Source of the DNA: Bacteroidia bacterium
Lineage (GTDB): Bacteria; Bacteroidota; Bacteroidia; Palsa-965
Direction of reading: 5' to 3'
Assembly (NCBI GenBank): GCA_025454955.1
Contig: JALONL010000009.1
Span: 62,001 to 126,000, forward strand
DNA length: 64,000 bases
Every line of letters begins with the position of its first letter. Positions within the stretch are counted from its first letter, which is position 1. Both the position numbers and the translations under genes were made by a program. Below, piece after piece: positions 44,039-52,784 of this stretch. The notes below the pieces were generated by a model that worked only from the letters and a program-made list of their open reading frames with translations, was not told the DNA's origin and did no database searches.

Positions 44039-44941
44039 ATGAGCAACAAACGTCAGGCACTCGGAAAAGGCCTCAGTGCACTTCTCGAAAACGCCAATAC
44101 CGATATTACTTCAAACACCCGCCTTTCGGGCGATGTAACATCGGCTGTGGCCGGAGCCGTGACCAGCATTCCGCTGAAACAGATTGAAGCCAATCCGTTT
44201 CAGCCCCGTACCCATTTCGAAGAACAGGCGCTCGAGGAACTTTCGGCCTCCATTAAACTGCACGGCATCATTCAGCCTGTTACCGTGCGTAAAATGGGCT
44301 ACGACAAGTTCCAGCTTATTTCGGGCGAACGCCGTTTCCGCGCTTCGCAACTGGCCGGGCTCGAAACTATTCCGGCCTACGTGCGTGTGGCCAACGACCA
44401 GGCCATGCTCGAAATGGCATTGGTGGAAAACATACAGCGCGAAAACCTCGATGCCATTGAAGTGGCCATCAGCTACAAGCGCCTCATGGACGAGTGCAGC
44501 CTCACACAGGAGCAGCTCAGCGAAAAAGTAAGCAAGCAGCGTTCCACCGTGGCCAACTACCTGCGCCTGCTCAAACTTCCGGCCGAAGTACAGCTTGGCA
44601 TACGCGAAAAGAAAATAAGCATGGGCCACGCCCGCGCACTCATTAACGTAAACGGCGAAGAAAACCAGATCGACATTTATAATCGCGTAATTAACGAAGA
44701 CCTCTCGGTGCGCGATACCGAACTGCTGGCCAGCGACAAAAAGAAAATAGAGCCCCGCATCAAACACAAAAACCTGCAGGGCAGCCTCGACGATAAATAC
44801 GCCGATCAGCTTAAATCCATTTCACAGCAGTACAATTCAAAAATTCAGCTCAAAAGCAATGCACAGGGCGAAGGCAAACTCATCATCCCTTTCGCCACCG
44901 AAGACGATCTGGAAAAACTGCTCGATGCGCTGAACAGCTAA
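44039..44941 (+). CDS. parB: ParB (Spo0J) chromosome-partition protein
   Basis: 300 residues. N-terminal ALGKGLSALLE, ParB box I/II (IEANPFQPR, GERRFRASQLAG), helix-turn-helix SEKVSKQRSTVANYLRLLKLP and a C-terminal dimerisation segment ending IPFATEDDLEKLLDALNS. CTP-dependent DNA clamp that loads at parS. Separated from parA by the tandem repeat. The usual Bacteroidota neighbour, a DUF5683 gene, is about 4 kb further on (49006). Confidence 0.95.
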   Translation: MSNKRQALGKGLSALLENANTDITSNTRLSGDVTSAVAGAVTSIPLKQIEANPFQPRTHFEEQALEELSASIKLHGIIQPVTVRKMGYDKFQLISGERRFRASQLAGLETIPAYVRVANDQAMLEMALVENIQRENLDAIEVAISYKRLMDECSLTQEQLSEKVSKQRSTVANYLRLLKLPAEVQLGIREKKISMGHARALINVNGEENQIDIYNRVINEDLSVRDTELLASDKKKIEPRIKHKNLQGSLDDKYADQLKSISQQYNSKIQLKSNAQGEGKLIIPFATEDDLEKLLDALNS

Positions 44942-44950
44942 CCACAATAA

Positions 44951-44984
44951 AAAACGGCTTCCCAGAATTTGAGAAGCCGTTTTT
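44951..44984. terminator. Bidirectional rho-independent terminator
   Basis: 11-bp stem AAAACGGCTTC / GAAGCCGTTTT with an 11-base loop and flanking A/T runs, just after parB and before the convergent gene. Confidence 0.85.
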
Positions 44985-44997
44985 AGTTGCACGAGGC

Positions 44998-45579
44998 TTA
45001 TCCGGGAAGCCCCGAACGATCAAGCCGGAAGGTAACCGTGTAATCGCCCTGCTTGCTTTTAAACGGCAGGGTATTTTCAATACTTACCTTATTGTTTTCG
45101 ATGAAACGAATGTCCTGCATGGCAATAAAATCATCGTCTTTCACGAAGAAGACTTTACCGGTAAGCACATTACGCATAATCGTTTGCACATTTGTACGTA
45201 TTACAGCTTCAGTAGCCATAACGTTTCCGAGCATAAATGTGCTCAGTTCGGCACGCAGCGCAAGACGATAAATCAGCGGATCTGAATTATCATTTTCCAT
45301 CAGTGCAGCCACAATAACGCATCCGGGCAGTGCGGCTACTGTATTTTTCCTGGAAAGCAAAAGCGGATTTTCGTTTGCCTTGGGTGTTTTCACTTCCCCG
45401 GAATCAGTATTGGTATAGGGGCCAAACTGAAAAACATTTACCCGTGGTAGCGATGTTAAGCCTGTTCCGGCTTCTACTACAGCCACAAAGAGATAAGGTT
45501 CTTCATCAACAGATGCTTCGTTGATTTCTTTAATGCACTTTAGCTGTACAAAACGTACTTCAGATAATGCAGCAGTCAT
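44998..45579 (-). CDS. Protein of unknown function, 193 residues
   Basis: Cytoplasmic, no motif recognised. The N-terminus VRFVQLKCIKEINEASVDEEPYLFVAVVE resembles strands of uncharacterised Bacteroidota secretion- or immunity-type proteins, but I cannot name the family. The rest alternates strand and helix and ends KQGDYTVTFRLDRSGLPG. Convergent with parB across a terminator. The 226 bases before it (45580-45805) contain no other gene that I can see. Confidence 0.75.
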   Translation of the reverse strand: MTAALSEVRFVQLKCIKEINEASVDEEPYLFVAVVEAGTGLTSLPRVNVFQFGPYTNTDSGEVKTPKANENPLLLSRKNTVAALPGCVIVAALMENDNSDPLIYRLALRAELSTFMLGNVMATEAVIRTNVQTIMRNVLTGKVFFVKDDDFIAMQDIRFIENNKVSIENTLPFKSKQGDYTVTFRLDRSGLPG

Positions 45580-45805
45580 GGGTGTTTTTTTTGAATTTAC
45601 ATTTACCGCGGGTGGGAATTCTTTTTACACGGAAGCTTCAGCGTGCAATCAGAACTCATTTGCAACACAGTGCGGCAGTTTACCGGATTGCTGTGGCAAA
45701 AGTAGATTCGGCACTGTCCGGGGATCAATAAAAAATGGGCAACACAGGTAACCAGAGGGTAAACAGATGTTTTGCGGGGGTAAATGCACTTTTACAGAAA
45801 AATAT

Positions 45806-46840
45806 TCAGAGAATGGCTATACGCCGGAGCAGATCATTCCTGTATTGCTTCCCAACCGGCAGTGCCTGCTGGGTAAGATATACTGTATCCCCTTCCATGC
45901 TGGTTATTTCGCCGAGCGATACGGCGAATGAACGGTGAATACGTACAAAATCGGTTTGAGGTAATTGCTTTACAAGGTCTTTCAAAAACTGCTTTACCAT
46001 AAATCGTCCTTTACGGGTATGCAGCCGGGTGTAATTGTCAACAGCCTCCAGCCAGCAAATATCGGTAACGGGCACGCGGATGAGCTGGCCTTTATCGCGC
46101 ACAAAGAAAGCTGCGGGATGTGGTGTGGATTCGTCCTCTGAATCCGAATGTTCTTCATTTAACGAATTGGCGCGAAGAAAGAAACCCGCATACTGCCCTG
46201 TGGAAACTTTTACGGGAGAAATGAGGCCGGTGAGTGGCAATGTTTCGCCGTTTCGGTGATTGATCGACTTTAACTTTTCATTTTCAAAAGCAAAAATCCG
46301 TTCGGCGGGTCGGTTTTGCACTTCGGCCGAAGTAAAGCCGCTGAGTTTTTCCATGCTCCGGTTCATACGTACAATTTGATAGTCGGAGTCAAGCAGTGCC
46401 CACGGACTGTTTGTTTCAAAAACAGCTTCCCTGAGGAGTAATTGAATCTGGTTTTCATTTTGCAACTGCCGGTGCGCCTGCACTGCCAATAGTACCTGTC
46501 GTTGTAGTTCCTCATTACGAAACGGTTTAAGCAGATAACCGGCCGGGGCCAGTTGCAGTGCACGCGAAAAAGTAGCCGAATCGGTATAGGCAGTGAGAAA
46601 AATACAGGATATGTTTTTTCCTTTCAGTGTGGCTGCAAGTTGAATGCCGTCTTCTTCATGCTCGCCAAGATTAATATCAAGCAACACAATATCCACATCC
46701 GAATTTTCGAGCATGGTGCGGGCCTCCGAAGCATTTGCCGCTATACCGGCCACTTCATAGCCCATATCAAGCAATCGCTGCTCAATATCAAGCGCAATGG
46801 CAATCTGATCCTCCACAATAAGCAGCGAAATTTTCTGCAT
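45806..46840 (-). CDS. Response regulator: REC - PAS-like - LytTR
   Basis: 344 residues. A receiver with phospho-acceptor D55 (IVLLDINLG) and K at the end of REC (LLKPFRNEEL) is followed by a PAS-like middle segment (LREAVFETNSPWALLDSDYQIVRMNRSMEKLSG) and a C-terminal LytTR DNA-binding domain (TDICWLEAVDNYTRLHTRKGRFMVKQ ... FVRIHRSFAVSLG). A PAS domain between REC and LytTR is less usual. Starts 12 bases after the histidine kinase stop; the two form one system. Confidence 0.92.
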   Translation of the reverse strand: MQKISLLIVEDQIAIALDIEQRLLDMGYEVAGIAANASEARTMLENSDVDIVLLDINLGEHEEDGIQLAATLKGKNISCIFLTAYTDSATFSRALQLAPAGYLLKPFRNEELQRQVLLAVQAHRQLQNENQIQLLLREAVFETNSPWALLDSDYQIVRMNRSMEKLSGFTSAEVQNRPAERIFAFENEKLKSINHRNGETLPLTGLISPVKVSTGQYAGFFLRANSLNEEHSDSEDESTPHPAAFFVRDKGQLIRVPVTDICWLEAVDNYTRLHTRKGRFMVKQFLKDLVKQLPQTDFVRIHRSFAVSLGEITSMEGDTVYLTQQALPVGKQYRNDLLRRIAIL

Positions 46841-46852
46841 GTGATACGTTGT

Positions 46853-48745
46853 TTAATCGATGGAAGTTTTTAGAGGAAAATCAATAATTACACTCACTCC
46901 CTGCCCTGCGTTTTGAAGCATTTGCAAACTGCCTTTCAACTGTTTTACCAAACCTTTTACCAGGCGCATACCCAGCCTGAAATTCTTTTCATCGTTCACA
47001 CTTATGCCGCGGCCATTGTCAGCCACTTCCAGTTTCAGTTGTCCGTGTGTGGAGCTTGCCTTTATGGCTATCGTCCCCCCACTTTCGCCGGCAAAAGCAT
47101 GTTTGATGCTGTTGGTCACCAATTCATTAATAATGAGTCCGCAAGGCACAAGCTGATCAATATCGCACCCGATGTCTTCTACTTCGCACACCAGATCAAT
47201 ATGCAACCGATCGCTGCTGAAAGACGCTGAAAGATGAGTGGCAAGCTGCTCCAGATAATCGCGCAAACTGATATTATTCAGTGATTCCGAATGATATAAT
47301 TTTTCATGCAGCAAGGCAATGGTATGAATTCTGTCTTCGCTTTTACGAAGTACCTCCGTATCTGCCCCTTCATTTTTGCCGGCCTGAAAATGCAGTAAGC
47401 TGGCCACAAGCTGAAGATTATTTTTTACGCGATGATGAATTTCGCGCATAAGAAGTTCCTTTTGCCTCACAAGTTCGCTAAGTCTCGCATTAAGTTTCTG
47501 CTGCGCCTGCTTGCGTTTAACTATTACCAGCAAAAGCGAAAAAGTAAGCAGCAAAATCAATGCGAGCAATAAAAGCACAGTACGTTGCCGCGAAATTTTA
47601 TTCTGCTGCAAAGTAGTTTTAAGAGTGGCTGTTTCCTTTTCTGCCTGCAGCTTTTCAATCTTCTGCTTGTTTTCTCTCATCCGGAAACGAGCATCAAGCA
47701 ACTGTGTATTCTGAAGTAACTTTTCTTTGTTGCTGCTGTTTTGAAAATCTGTATAGTGCTTAAAATTTTCAAGGGCTTTGGCATATTGACCTTGCCTTGC
47801 ATTCAGTTCCGATAATATTAAGCCTGCTTTTTTACCAAGTTCAAAAAGTTTATTGTCTTTTGCTTCGATAAAGGCATTTTCAAGAATTCCCTCTGCTTTA
47901 TCTAATTTACCTTCATTAAGATAATATAAACCCAGATTACACTTAATGGTTACTTCATCCGACTTTTGCCTGCGGGCAATGGCTACCGGTAAAATTTCGT
48001 TCATAAGCCGGATGGATAATGACGTTTTACCGATTTTATCATACACAATGGCCTGATTGGTAATTAATGATATTATACCAGAGGTATCCTTGTTGAATTG
48101 CCGTATAGGTAATGCCCTCTCGTAGCAAAGAAGGGCTTTATCATATTCTTTTCGGCTCCGGTATATTCCTGCAAGATTATTCATTGCAGATGCCACACGT
48201 AAACTGTCGCCATACCGAATACCTATTTCATAAGATCGCTGAAAGTAAGATTGTGCTGCCGTATCGTTTCCCAATATTCGGTACTCCCGGCCAATATCGT
48301 TGTAAACCATACCCATAGCGTAAGGTTTTGTACATAAAGTCACAGCCTGAAAAAAACAGTTCAGCGCCTGTTCGTTTTCTCCAATTTCTGAATGCAGCAT
48401 TCCTTTGGCATGATAAAACTCTCCCTTCAGGTTCGGATCAGATATTCGATGTGTAAGTTGTGCAGCAGAGTCGAGAAAAGCCGAGGAGGAATCATATTGC
48501 TGAATATTTGTATAACATAAACTCCCGGTAATATATGCCCTGCAACGCTCGTATTGGCCATCAGGATTACCAGCCGTTTTGAGAATTACATTATTAACCA
48601 GCCTCAATGTAGTTCCCGGATTTCTGTATTTCAGTTTACTTGCCAGATGATTTGCTATTACCGGATACCACGGCGATGAAATTTGCCCCTTCAGTTCAAC
48701 ACACGACAAAACCGACACAAGTGCCACGGCCAAACTTATTCTCAT
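46853..48745 (-). CDS. TPR sensor histidine kinase, HisKA_2 type
   Basis: 630 residues. A signal peptide or N-terminal helix is followed by TPR repeats (about 50-360, periplasmic; SALNNLAGIYRSRKEYDKALLCYERALP and similar), one transmembrane helix near 395-413 and a cytoplasmic HisKA_2 domain with the phospho-acceptor His near 437 (REIHHRVKNNLQLVASLLHFQ). A HATPase_c domain follows (N-box LVTNSIKHAF, G-box ADNGRGIS, GMRLVKGLVKQLKG). The pattern of TPR-HisKA_2 kinase with LytTR regulator is common in Bacteroidota. The stimulus is unknown. Confidence 0.93.
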   Translation of the reverse strand: MRISLAVALVSVLSCVELKGQISSPWYPVIANHLASKLKYRNPGTTLRLVNNVILKTAGNPDGQYERCRAYITGSLCYTNIQQYDSSSAFLDSAAQLTHRISDPNLKGEFYHAKGMLHSEIGENEQALNCFFQAVTLCTKPYAMGMVYNDIGREYRILGNDTAAQSYFQRSYEIGIRYGDSLRVASAMNNLAGIYRSRKEYDKALLCYERALPIRQFNKDTSGIISLITNQAIVYDKIGKTSLSIRLMNEILPVAIARRQKSDEVTIKCNLGLYYLNEGKLDKAEGILENAFIEAKDNKLFELGKKAGLILSELNARQGQYAKALENFKHYTDFQNSSNKEKLLQNTQLLDARFRMRENKQKIEKLQAEKETATLKTTLQQNKISRQRTVLLLLALILLLTFSLLLVIVKRKQAQQKLNARLSELVRQKELLMREIHHRVKNNLQLVASLLHFQAGKNEGADTEVLRKSEDRIHTIALLHEKLYHSESLNNISLRDYLEQLATHLSASFSSDRLHIDLVCEVEDIGCDIDQLVPCGLIINELVTNSIKHAFAGESGGTIAIKASSTHGQLKLEVADNGRGISVNDEKNFRLGMRLVKGLVKQLKGSLQMLQNAGQGVSVIIDFPLKTSID

Positions 48746-48991
48746 ACGAATCCTGTTCTGGTGAATTGATTAGTATATACCGTGTAAACAGCATCTGATT
48801 TATAACCGTTACCGGGCTATAAAAAAAGAGTAAACTTGGGGATATAATGCGTTTACTTTTCCCAAATTACTTAAAATTAACACCAGAAATTATCTTATTT
48901 ATCAACAGATCTTGTCTACAAAACCGCCTGTTTGAACTCAAACTTCCATTTAAATGCATTTTACTCCCCAACTCGTTTTATGTTTAAATCG

Positions 48992-48999
48992 TATTTTTG
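48992..48999 (+). promoter_or_regulatory. Bacteroidota -7 element TATTTTTG
   Basis: Exact TAnnTTTG six bases before the DUF5683 ATG. Confidence 0.6.
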
Positions 49000-49005
49000 C
49001 ACTGC

Positions 49006-49578
49006 ATGAAAACAGCATTGGCGCATGTTTTTGTATTGATTCTGTGTTGTTGTTTGGGTGTGGATTTATCTGCTCAAACTGACAGCCTGTCGCCAAAACA
49101 ACCTCCATCCGATTCTCTCCTCAAACAACCACCCCACCCGCCCAAACGCGCCGCACTCATGAGCGCCTGCCTGCCCGGACTGGGACAGGCATACAATAAG
49201 AAATACTGGAAAATTCCCATTATTTACGTGGGTTTCGGCGGGCTCGGATATAGTGTGGGTTTTAACCACACGTATTACAAACGCTATCGCGATGCCATTC
49301 GCCTGCGTTACGACGGCGATCCCAATACCAACGATGTATATCCGCTTTTTTCGGATGATGATCTTTCGACGCTGAAAAACTATTACCAGCGCTTTCGCGA
49401 CCTGAGCATTATTGGCATGGCTGCGCTTTATACGCTTAATGTAATTGATGCCGCCGTGGACGCACACCTGTTTTACTTCAATGTAAGCGACGATCTTTCG
49501 CTGCGGGCCACACCTTTTATGCTTCCCACTCCGGGCGGTCCGGTGGCGGGTGTGGGTTTAAGGCTTGGCTGGCGGTAA
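49006..49578 (+). CDS. DUF5683 membrane-associated protein
   Basis: 190 residues from the ATG at 49006. A signal peptide (VLILCCCLGVDLSAQ) and Pro-rich linker precede the DUF5683 core: PKRAALMSACLPGLGQAYNKKYWKIPIIYVGFGGLGY, DAIRLRYDGD and FSDDDLSTLKNYYQRFRDLSIIGMAALYTLNVIDAAVDAHLFYFNV. The core has two hydrophobic helices. In many Bacteroidota this gene directly follows parA-parB; here about 4 kb of other genes lie between. Function unknown. Confidence 0.92.
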   Translation: MKTALAHVFVLILCCCLGVDLSAQTDSLSPKQPPSDSLLKQPPHPPKRAALMSACLPGLGQAYNKKYWKIPIIYVGFGGLGYSVGFNHTYYKRYRDAIRLRYDGDPNTNDVYPLFSDDDLSTLKNYYQRFRDLSIIGMAALYTLNVIDAAVDAHLFYFNVSDDLSLRATPFMLPTPGGPVAGVGLRLGWR

Positions 49579-49656
49579 TTTCCAAACAATTCATTCCTGA
49601 TTATCCACTATTCGGAATCAATTTCGAACGGTTCGGGCAATTTTATTTTTGATAAT

Positions 49657-49678
49657 TGAACAGTGTTCAGTAATTTTA
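49657..49678 (+). promoter_or_regulatory. tetR promoter-operator: TGAACAGTGTTCA plus TAATTTTA
   Basis: A 13-bp palindrome (49657-49669, 5-bp arms, AGT spacer) ends one base before a -7-like TAATTTTA (49671-49678), seven bases from the tetR start. The same half-sites recur before the efflux genes. Confidence 0.75.
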
Positions 49679-49685
49679 CGCCGAA

Positions 49686-50297
49686 ATGGGAACGAAAGAA
49701 AGAAAAGAGCGCGAACGCGAACAGGTAAAGAGCCAAATTCTTACGGCTGCACGCGAACTGTTCTTTGCGTTGGGCTATGAGGCCACCAGCATACGCAGCA
49801 TTGCCGAAAAGGTGGAATACAGCCCCGGAGCTATTTACCTGCATTTCAAGGATAAAGACTCCATTTTTCACGAACTTCAGATCGAAGGATTTCACCTGTT
49901 GAACGAGAAAATGGCTGTTTTGCTGGCCGTTTCCGATCCGTTTGAGCGGCTCAAGGCTATGGGCAGGGTGTATATGCAGTTTGCCAAAGATTACCCTGAT
50001 TACTATGACCTCATGTTCGTGATACGCGCCCCCATGCGGGCACTCGAAGATGATGAAGAATGGCAGGCAGGTGAAACCGCATATCACATTCTTATTCATG
50101 TAGTTAAAGAATGCCAGAGTGTTGGCTACTTTAACAATGTGGATCCCGAAACTTTCTCATATTACGTATGGGCAACCATGCACGGCATCATTACCTTAGG
50201 CAAACACGGCCGCAATAAGGTGGTGTGCGAAGCCAGCCGAAACTTCATCGAAGAACTCGCTTTTCAGGAGTTTGTGAAAATGCTGGAAAAAAAGTAA
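49686..50297 (+). CDS. TetR-family repressor of the RND efflux operon
   Basis: 203 residues. N-terminal TetR helix-turn-helix ILTAARELFFALGYEATSIRSIAEKVEYSPGAIYLHFKDKDSIFHEL with the Y-x-H-F-x-x-K signature, and a helical ligand-binding C-terminal part. Directly upstream of tolC-mfp-rnd. Matching palindromes lie before this gene and before tolC, so autorepression and control of the pump are expected, with release by a pump substrate. Confidence 0.93.
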   Translation: MGTKERKEREREQVKSQILTAARELFFALGYEATSIRSIAEKVEYSPGAIYLHFKDKDSIFHELQIEGFHLLNEKMAVLLAVSDPFERLKAMGRVYMQFAKDYPDYYDLMFVIRAPMRALEDDEEWQAGETAYHILIHVVKECQSVGYFNNVDPETFSYYVWATMHGIITLGKHGRNKVVCEASRNFIEELAFQEFVKMLEKK

Positions 50298-50315
50298 AAA
50301 ATTTTACAATAATTC

Positions 50316-50328
50316 TGAACAACGTTCA
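50316..50328 (+). promoter_or_regulatory. TetR operator before the efflux operon (TGAACAACGTTCA)
   Basis: 13-bp palindrome with the same TGAAC/GTTCA half-sites as at 49657, 31 bases before the tolC-like ATG. Confidence 0.75.
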
Positions 50329-50358
50329 GACTATAAATTACGTTCAAAAACCAACCTT

Positions 50359-51711
50359 ATGATACCACTCCGAATTCTGATTCCGGCAGCCATGCTTTTT
50401 ACCGGAGCTCCGCTTTGGGGGCAGCAAATCCTGGATGAGTATGTAAAGCAGGGATTAGACTCCAACATCGTACTTCGTCAAAAAACCATTGCCTATGAAC
50501 AGGCCGTGCTGGCACTCAAAAACGCACGAAGCTATTTTCAGCCTTCGGTAAACCTGAACAGCAGCTACACCACGGGCGAAGGCGGACGTTTTATTTCGCT
50601 GCCCGTGGGCGATTTGCTTAACCCGGTGTACAGCACCCTCAACCAGCTTACGGCCGGCAATGCTTTTCCGCAAATAGAAAATGTGGAACAGAGCTTCTTT
50701 CCGCGCAATATGTACGATGCGCATGTACGCACGTCGATGCCGCTGCTCAATACCGATGTGTGGTACGGCGTGAAAATAAGCGAACAGCAGGCAGCCATTA
50801 AAGATGCTGAAATAGCCCTCTACAAACGCGAATTGGTGCGCGACATCAAAGTGGCCTACTTCAATTACCTCAGCGCCACCGAGGCTGTACAGATTTACAC
50901 CTCGGCACTCGAACTAACCGAACGCAATGCCAAAGTAACCGCCTCGCTGGTGGCCAATGGCAAAGCCGTACAGGCACAAATGCTGCGCGCCGAAAGCGAA
51001 AAAGCGCAGGTAACCGCACAACTCGAACAAGCCCGCAACCAGCAACTCAACGCCGAAGCCTGGTTCAATTTCCTGCTTAATAAGCCGCTGCATACAGCCA
51101 TCAATACCAATTTCAACACCGCCTCTGCCCTCGCCCGCCTTACCACGGGCTACGATTCGTCGCAAATTGCCCGCCGCGAGGAATTGAAAATGCTCATGCT
51201 GAGCGAGCGTCTCAGCTACACAGCCTCGCGTATGCAGCGCAGCTACTTTATTCCCAAACTGAGCTTCTTTATTGATCTGGGTTCGCAAAGTGAAAGCTGG
51301 AAGTTCGACAACCGCTCGCGTTATTACCTGCTGGGCATACAGCTCGACATGCCGCTTTACAACGGTATGCGCAACCGAAACAACTACCGGAGCAGCCTGC
51401 TCGATATGCGCATGGCCACATACAGCTACCAGAATACACAACGCCAACTGAAACTGGCTGCCGATGTGGCTCAAAACAACCTCAATGCTGCATTGGCCCG
51501 CTGGAAAGCCGCCACCGAACAGCAGCGCGCCGCCGAATCTTACTACCGCCTCATCAGCAACGGATACGCACAGGGCACAAACCCGCTCCTCGAACTCATT
51601 GACGCACGCACACAGCTTACGGCCGCCGCCGTGCAACTGAACGTGTGCAAATACGACGTGCTTCAGGCACAGGCCAAACTCGAACGCGAAATTGCATCCT
51701 CCACACTCTGA
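50359..51711 (+). CDS. TolC-family outer-membrane efflux protein
   Basis: 450 residues. A signal peptide (MIPLRILIPAAMLFTGAPLWGQ) precedes long heptad-rich helices and a duplicated TolC fold: ALKNARSYFQPSVNLNSSY and LVRDIKVAYFNYLSATEAVQIY in the first half, VQAQMLRAESEKAQVTAQLEQARNQQLNAEAWFNFLLNKP, and YRLISNGYAQGTNPLLELIDARTQLTAAAVQLN in the second. Outer-membrane channel of a tripartite pump. Three bases separate it from the adaptor gene. Confidence 0.93.
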   Translation: MIPLRILIPAAMLFTGAPLWGQQILDEYVKQGLDSNIVLRQKTIAYEQAVLALKNARSYFQPSVNLNSSYTTGEGGRFISLPVGDLLNPVYSTLNQLTAGNAFPQIENVEQSFFPRNMYDAHVRTSMPLLNTDVWYGVKISEQQAAIKDAEIALYKRELVRDIKVAYFNYLSATEAVQIYTSALELTERNAKVTASLVANGKAVQAQMLRAESEKAQVTAQLEQARNQQLNAEAWFNFLLNKPLHTAINTNFNTASALARLTTGYDSSQIARREELKMLMLSERLSYTASRMQRSYFIPKLSFFIDLGSQSESWKFDNRSRYYLLGIQLDMPLYNGMRNRNNYRSSLLDMRMATYSYQNTQRQLKLAADVAQNNLNAALARWKAATEQQRAAESYYRLISNGYAQGTNPLLELIDARTQLTAAAVQLNVCKYDVLQAQAKLEREIASSTL

Positions 51712-51714
51712 CAC

Positions 51715-52773
51715 ATGCGCACTACTCTTCATATCCTCATCCCGGCCGCCATGCTTGTGGCCTTCACCGCCGCATCATGCAGCAAAGGTGAAAAAACATC
51801 CAAACTTCCCACTGCCGGAGAAGCCATTCCGGTGAAAGTGATGAACCCGATTTTCTCCAGCCAGACCGGTGTAATTACCGCCGGCGGACAGTTTACCACC
51901 GACGACGAAACCATGCTCTCGTTCAAAACGGGCGGCATCATAAGTGCCGTGCTCGTGAAAGAAGGCGATGCCGTGCGCCGCGGTCAGTTGCTGGCCACGC
52001 TTGATGTGACTGAGATTTCGGCATTGGCCAACCAGGCCCGCTTAGGTTTGGAAAAAGCCGAGCGCGATTTAAAACGTGCCACCAACCTTCACCGCGACAG
52101 TGTGGCCACACTCGAACAGCTCGAAAACGCCCGCACCGCCCGCGATCTGGCCCAGCAGCAACTCCGCGCCGCCGAGTTCAACCTGCAACATTCCGAAATA
52201 CGTGCAGTGAACGACGGCTACATACTGCGCAAATTTGCCAACGCCGGACAACTCGCCGGCCCCGGCACACCCGTATTTCAAACCAACGGCGCCACCAGCC
52301 GCAAATGGCTCATGCGCCTCGGCGTAAGCGACCGCGAATGGGCGCAAATTGCCAACGGCGATTCGGCCACCATTACCACCGACGCTTTCCCCAACCGCAC
52401 ACTCAGCGCCATCGTTTCGCGCCGCGCCGAATCGGCCGATCCCTACACCGGCGCATTCATCATCGAACTCACCGTAAACGTTACCGGCGATGTAAAGCCC
52501 GCCGCCGGAATGTTTGGCAAAGCCACAATCAAAGCCTCGGCCAAACAGGATGCGTGGGAAATTCCCTACACCGCCCTGCTCGACGGCAACGCCGGTGAAG
52601 GATTCATTTTCGTAACCACCGATGGTAAAACCGCCGAACGCATTCCCGTAAAAATTGCCTCCATCGCAGCCAACACCGTGCGCCTGAGCGATGGCCCAAA
52701 ACACGGACAACGCATTATTGTATCGGGCAGCGCATACCTCACACACGGCTCACCCATTCGTATCACCAACTAA
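51715..52773 (+). CDS. RND efflux periplasmic adaptor (MFP), lipoprotein
   Basis: 352 residues with a lipoprotein signal (ILIPAAMLVAFTAASC, lipobox Cys about 22). Lipoyl/barrel-sandwich halves GGIISAVLVKEGDAVRRGQLLATLD and LQHSEIRAVNDGYILRKFANAGQLAGPGTPVF flank a coiled hairpin (about 105-155), followed by a beta-barrel and membrane-proximal domain. It bridges the RND pump and the TolC channel. Length is typical of AcrA/MexA-like adaptors. Confidence 0.93.
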   Translation: MRTTLHILIPAAMLVAFTAASCSKGEKTSKLPTAGEAIPVKVMNPIFSSQTGVITAGGQFTTDDETMLSFKTGGIISAVLVKEGDAVRRGQLLATLDVTEISALANQARLGLEKAERDLKRATNLHRDSVATLEQLENARTARDLAQQQLRAAEFNLQHSEIRAVNDGYILRKFANAGQLAGPGTPVFQTNGATSRKWLMRLGVSDREWAQIANGDSATITTDAFPNRTLSAIVSRRAESADPYTGAFIIELTVNVTGDVKPAAGMFGKATIKASAKQDAWEIPYTALLDGNAGEGFIFVTTDGKTAERIPVKIASIAANTVRLSDGPKHGQRIIVSGSAYLTHGSPIRITN

Positions 52774-52784
52774 TAACGGCACTC

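Noticed and set aside
42900..45000. Canonical parS (TGTTTCACGTGAAACA) near parAB
   Set aside because: No match seen by eye in or beside the parA-parB genes.
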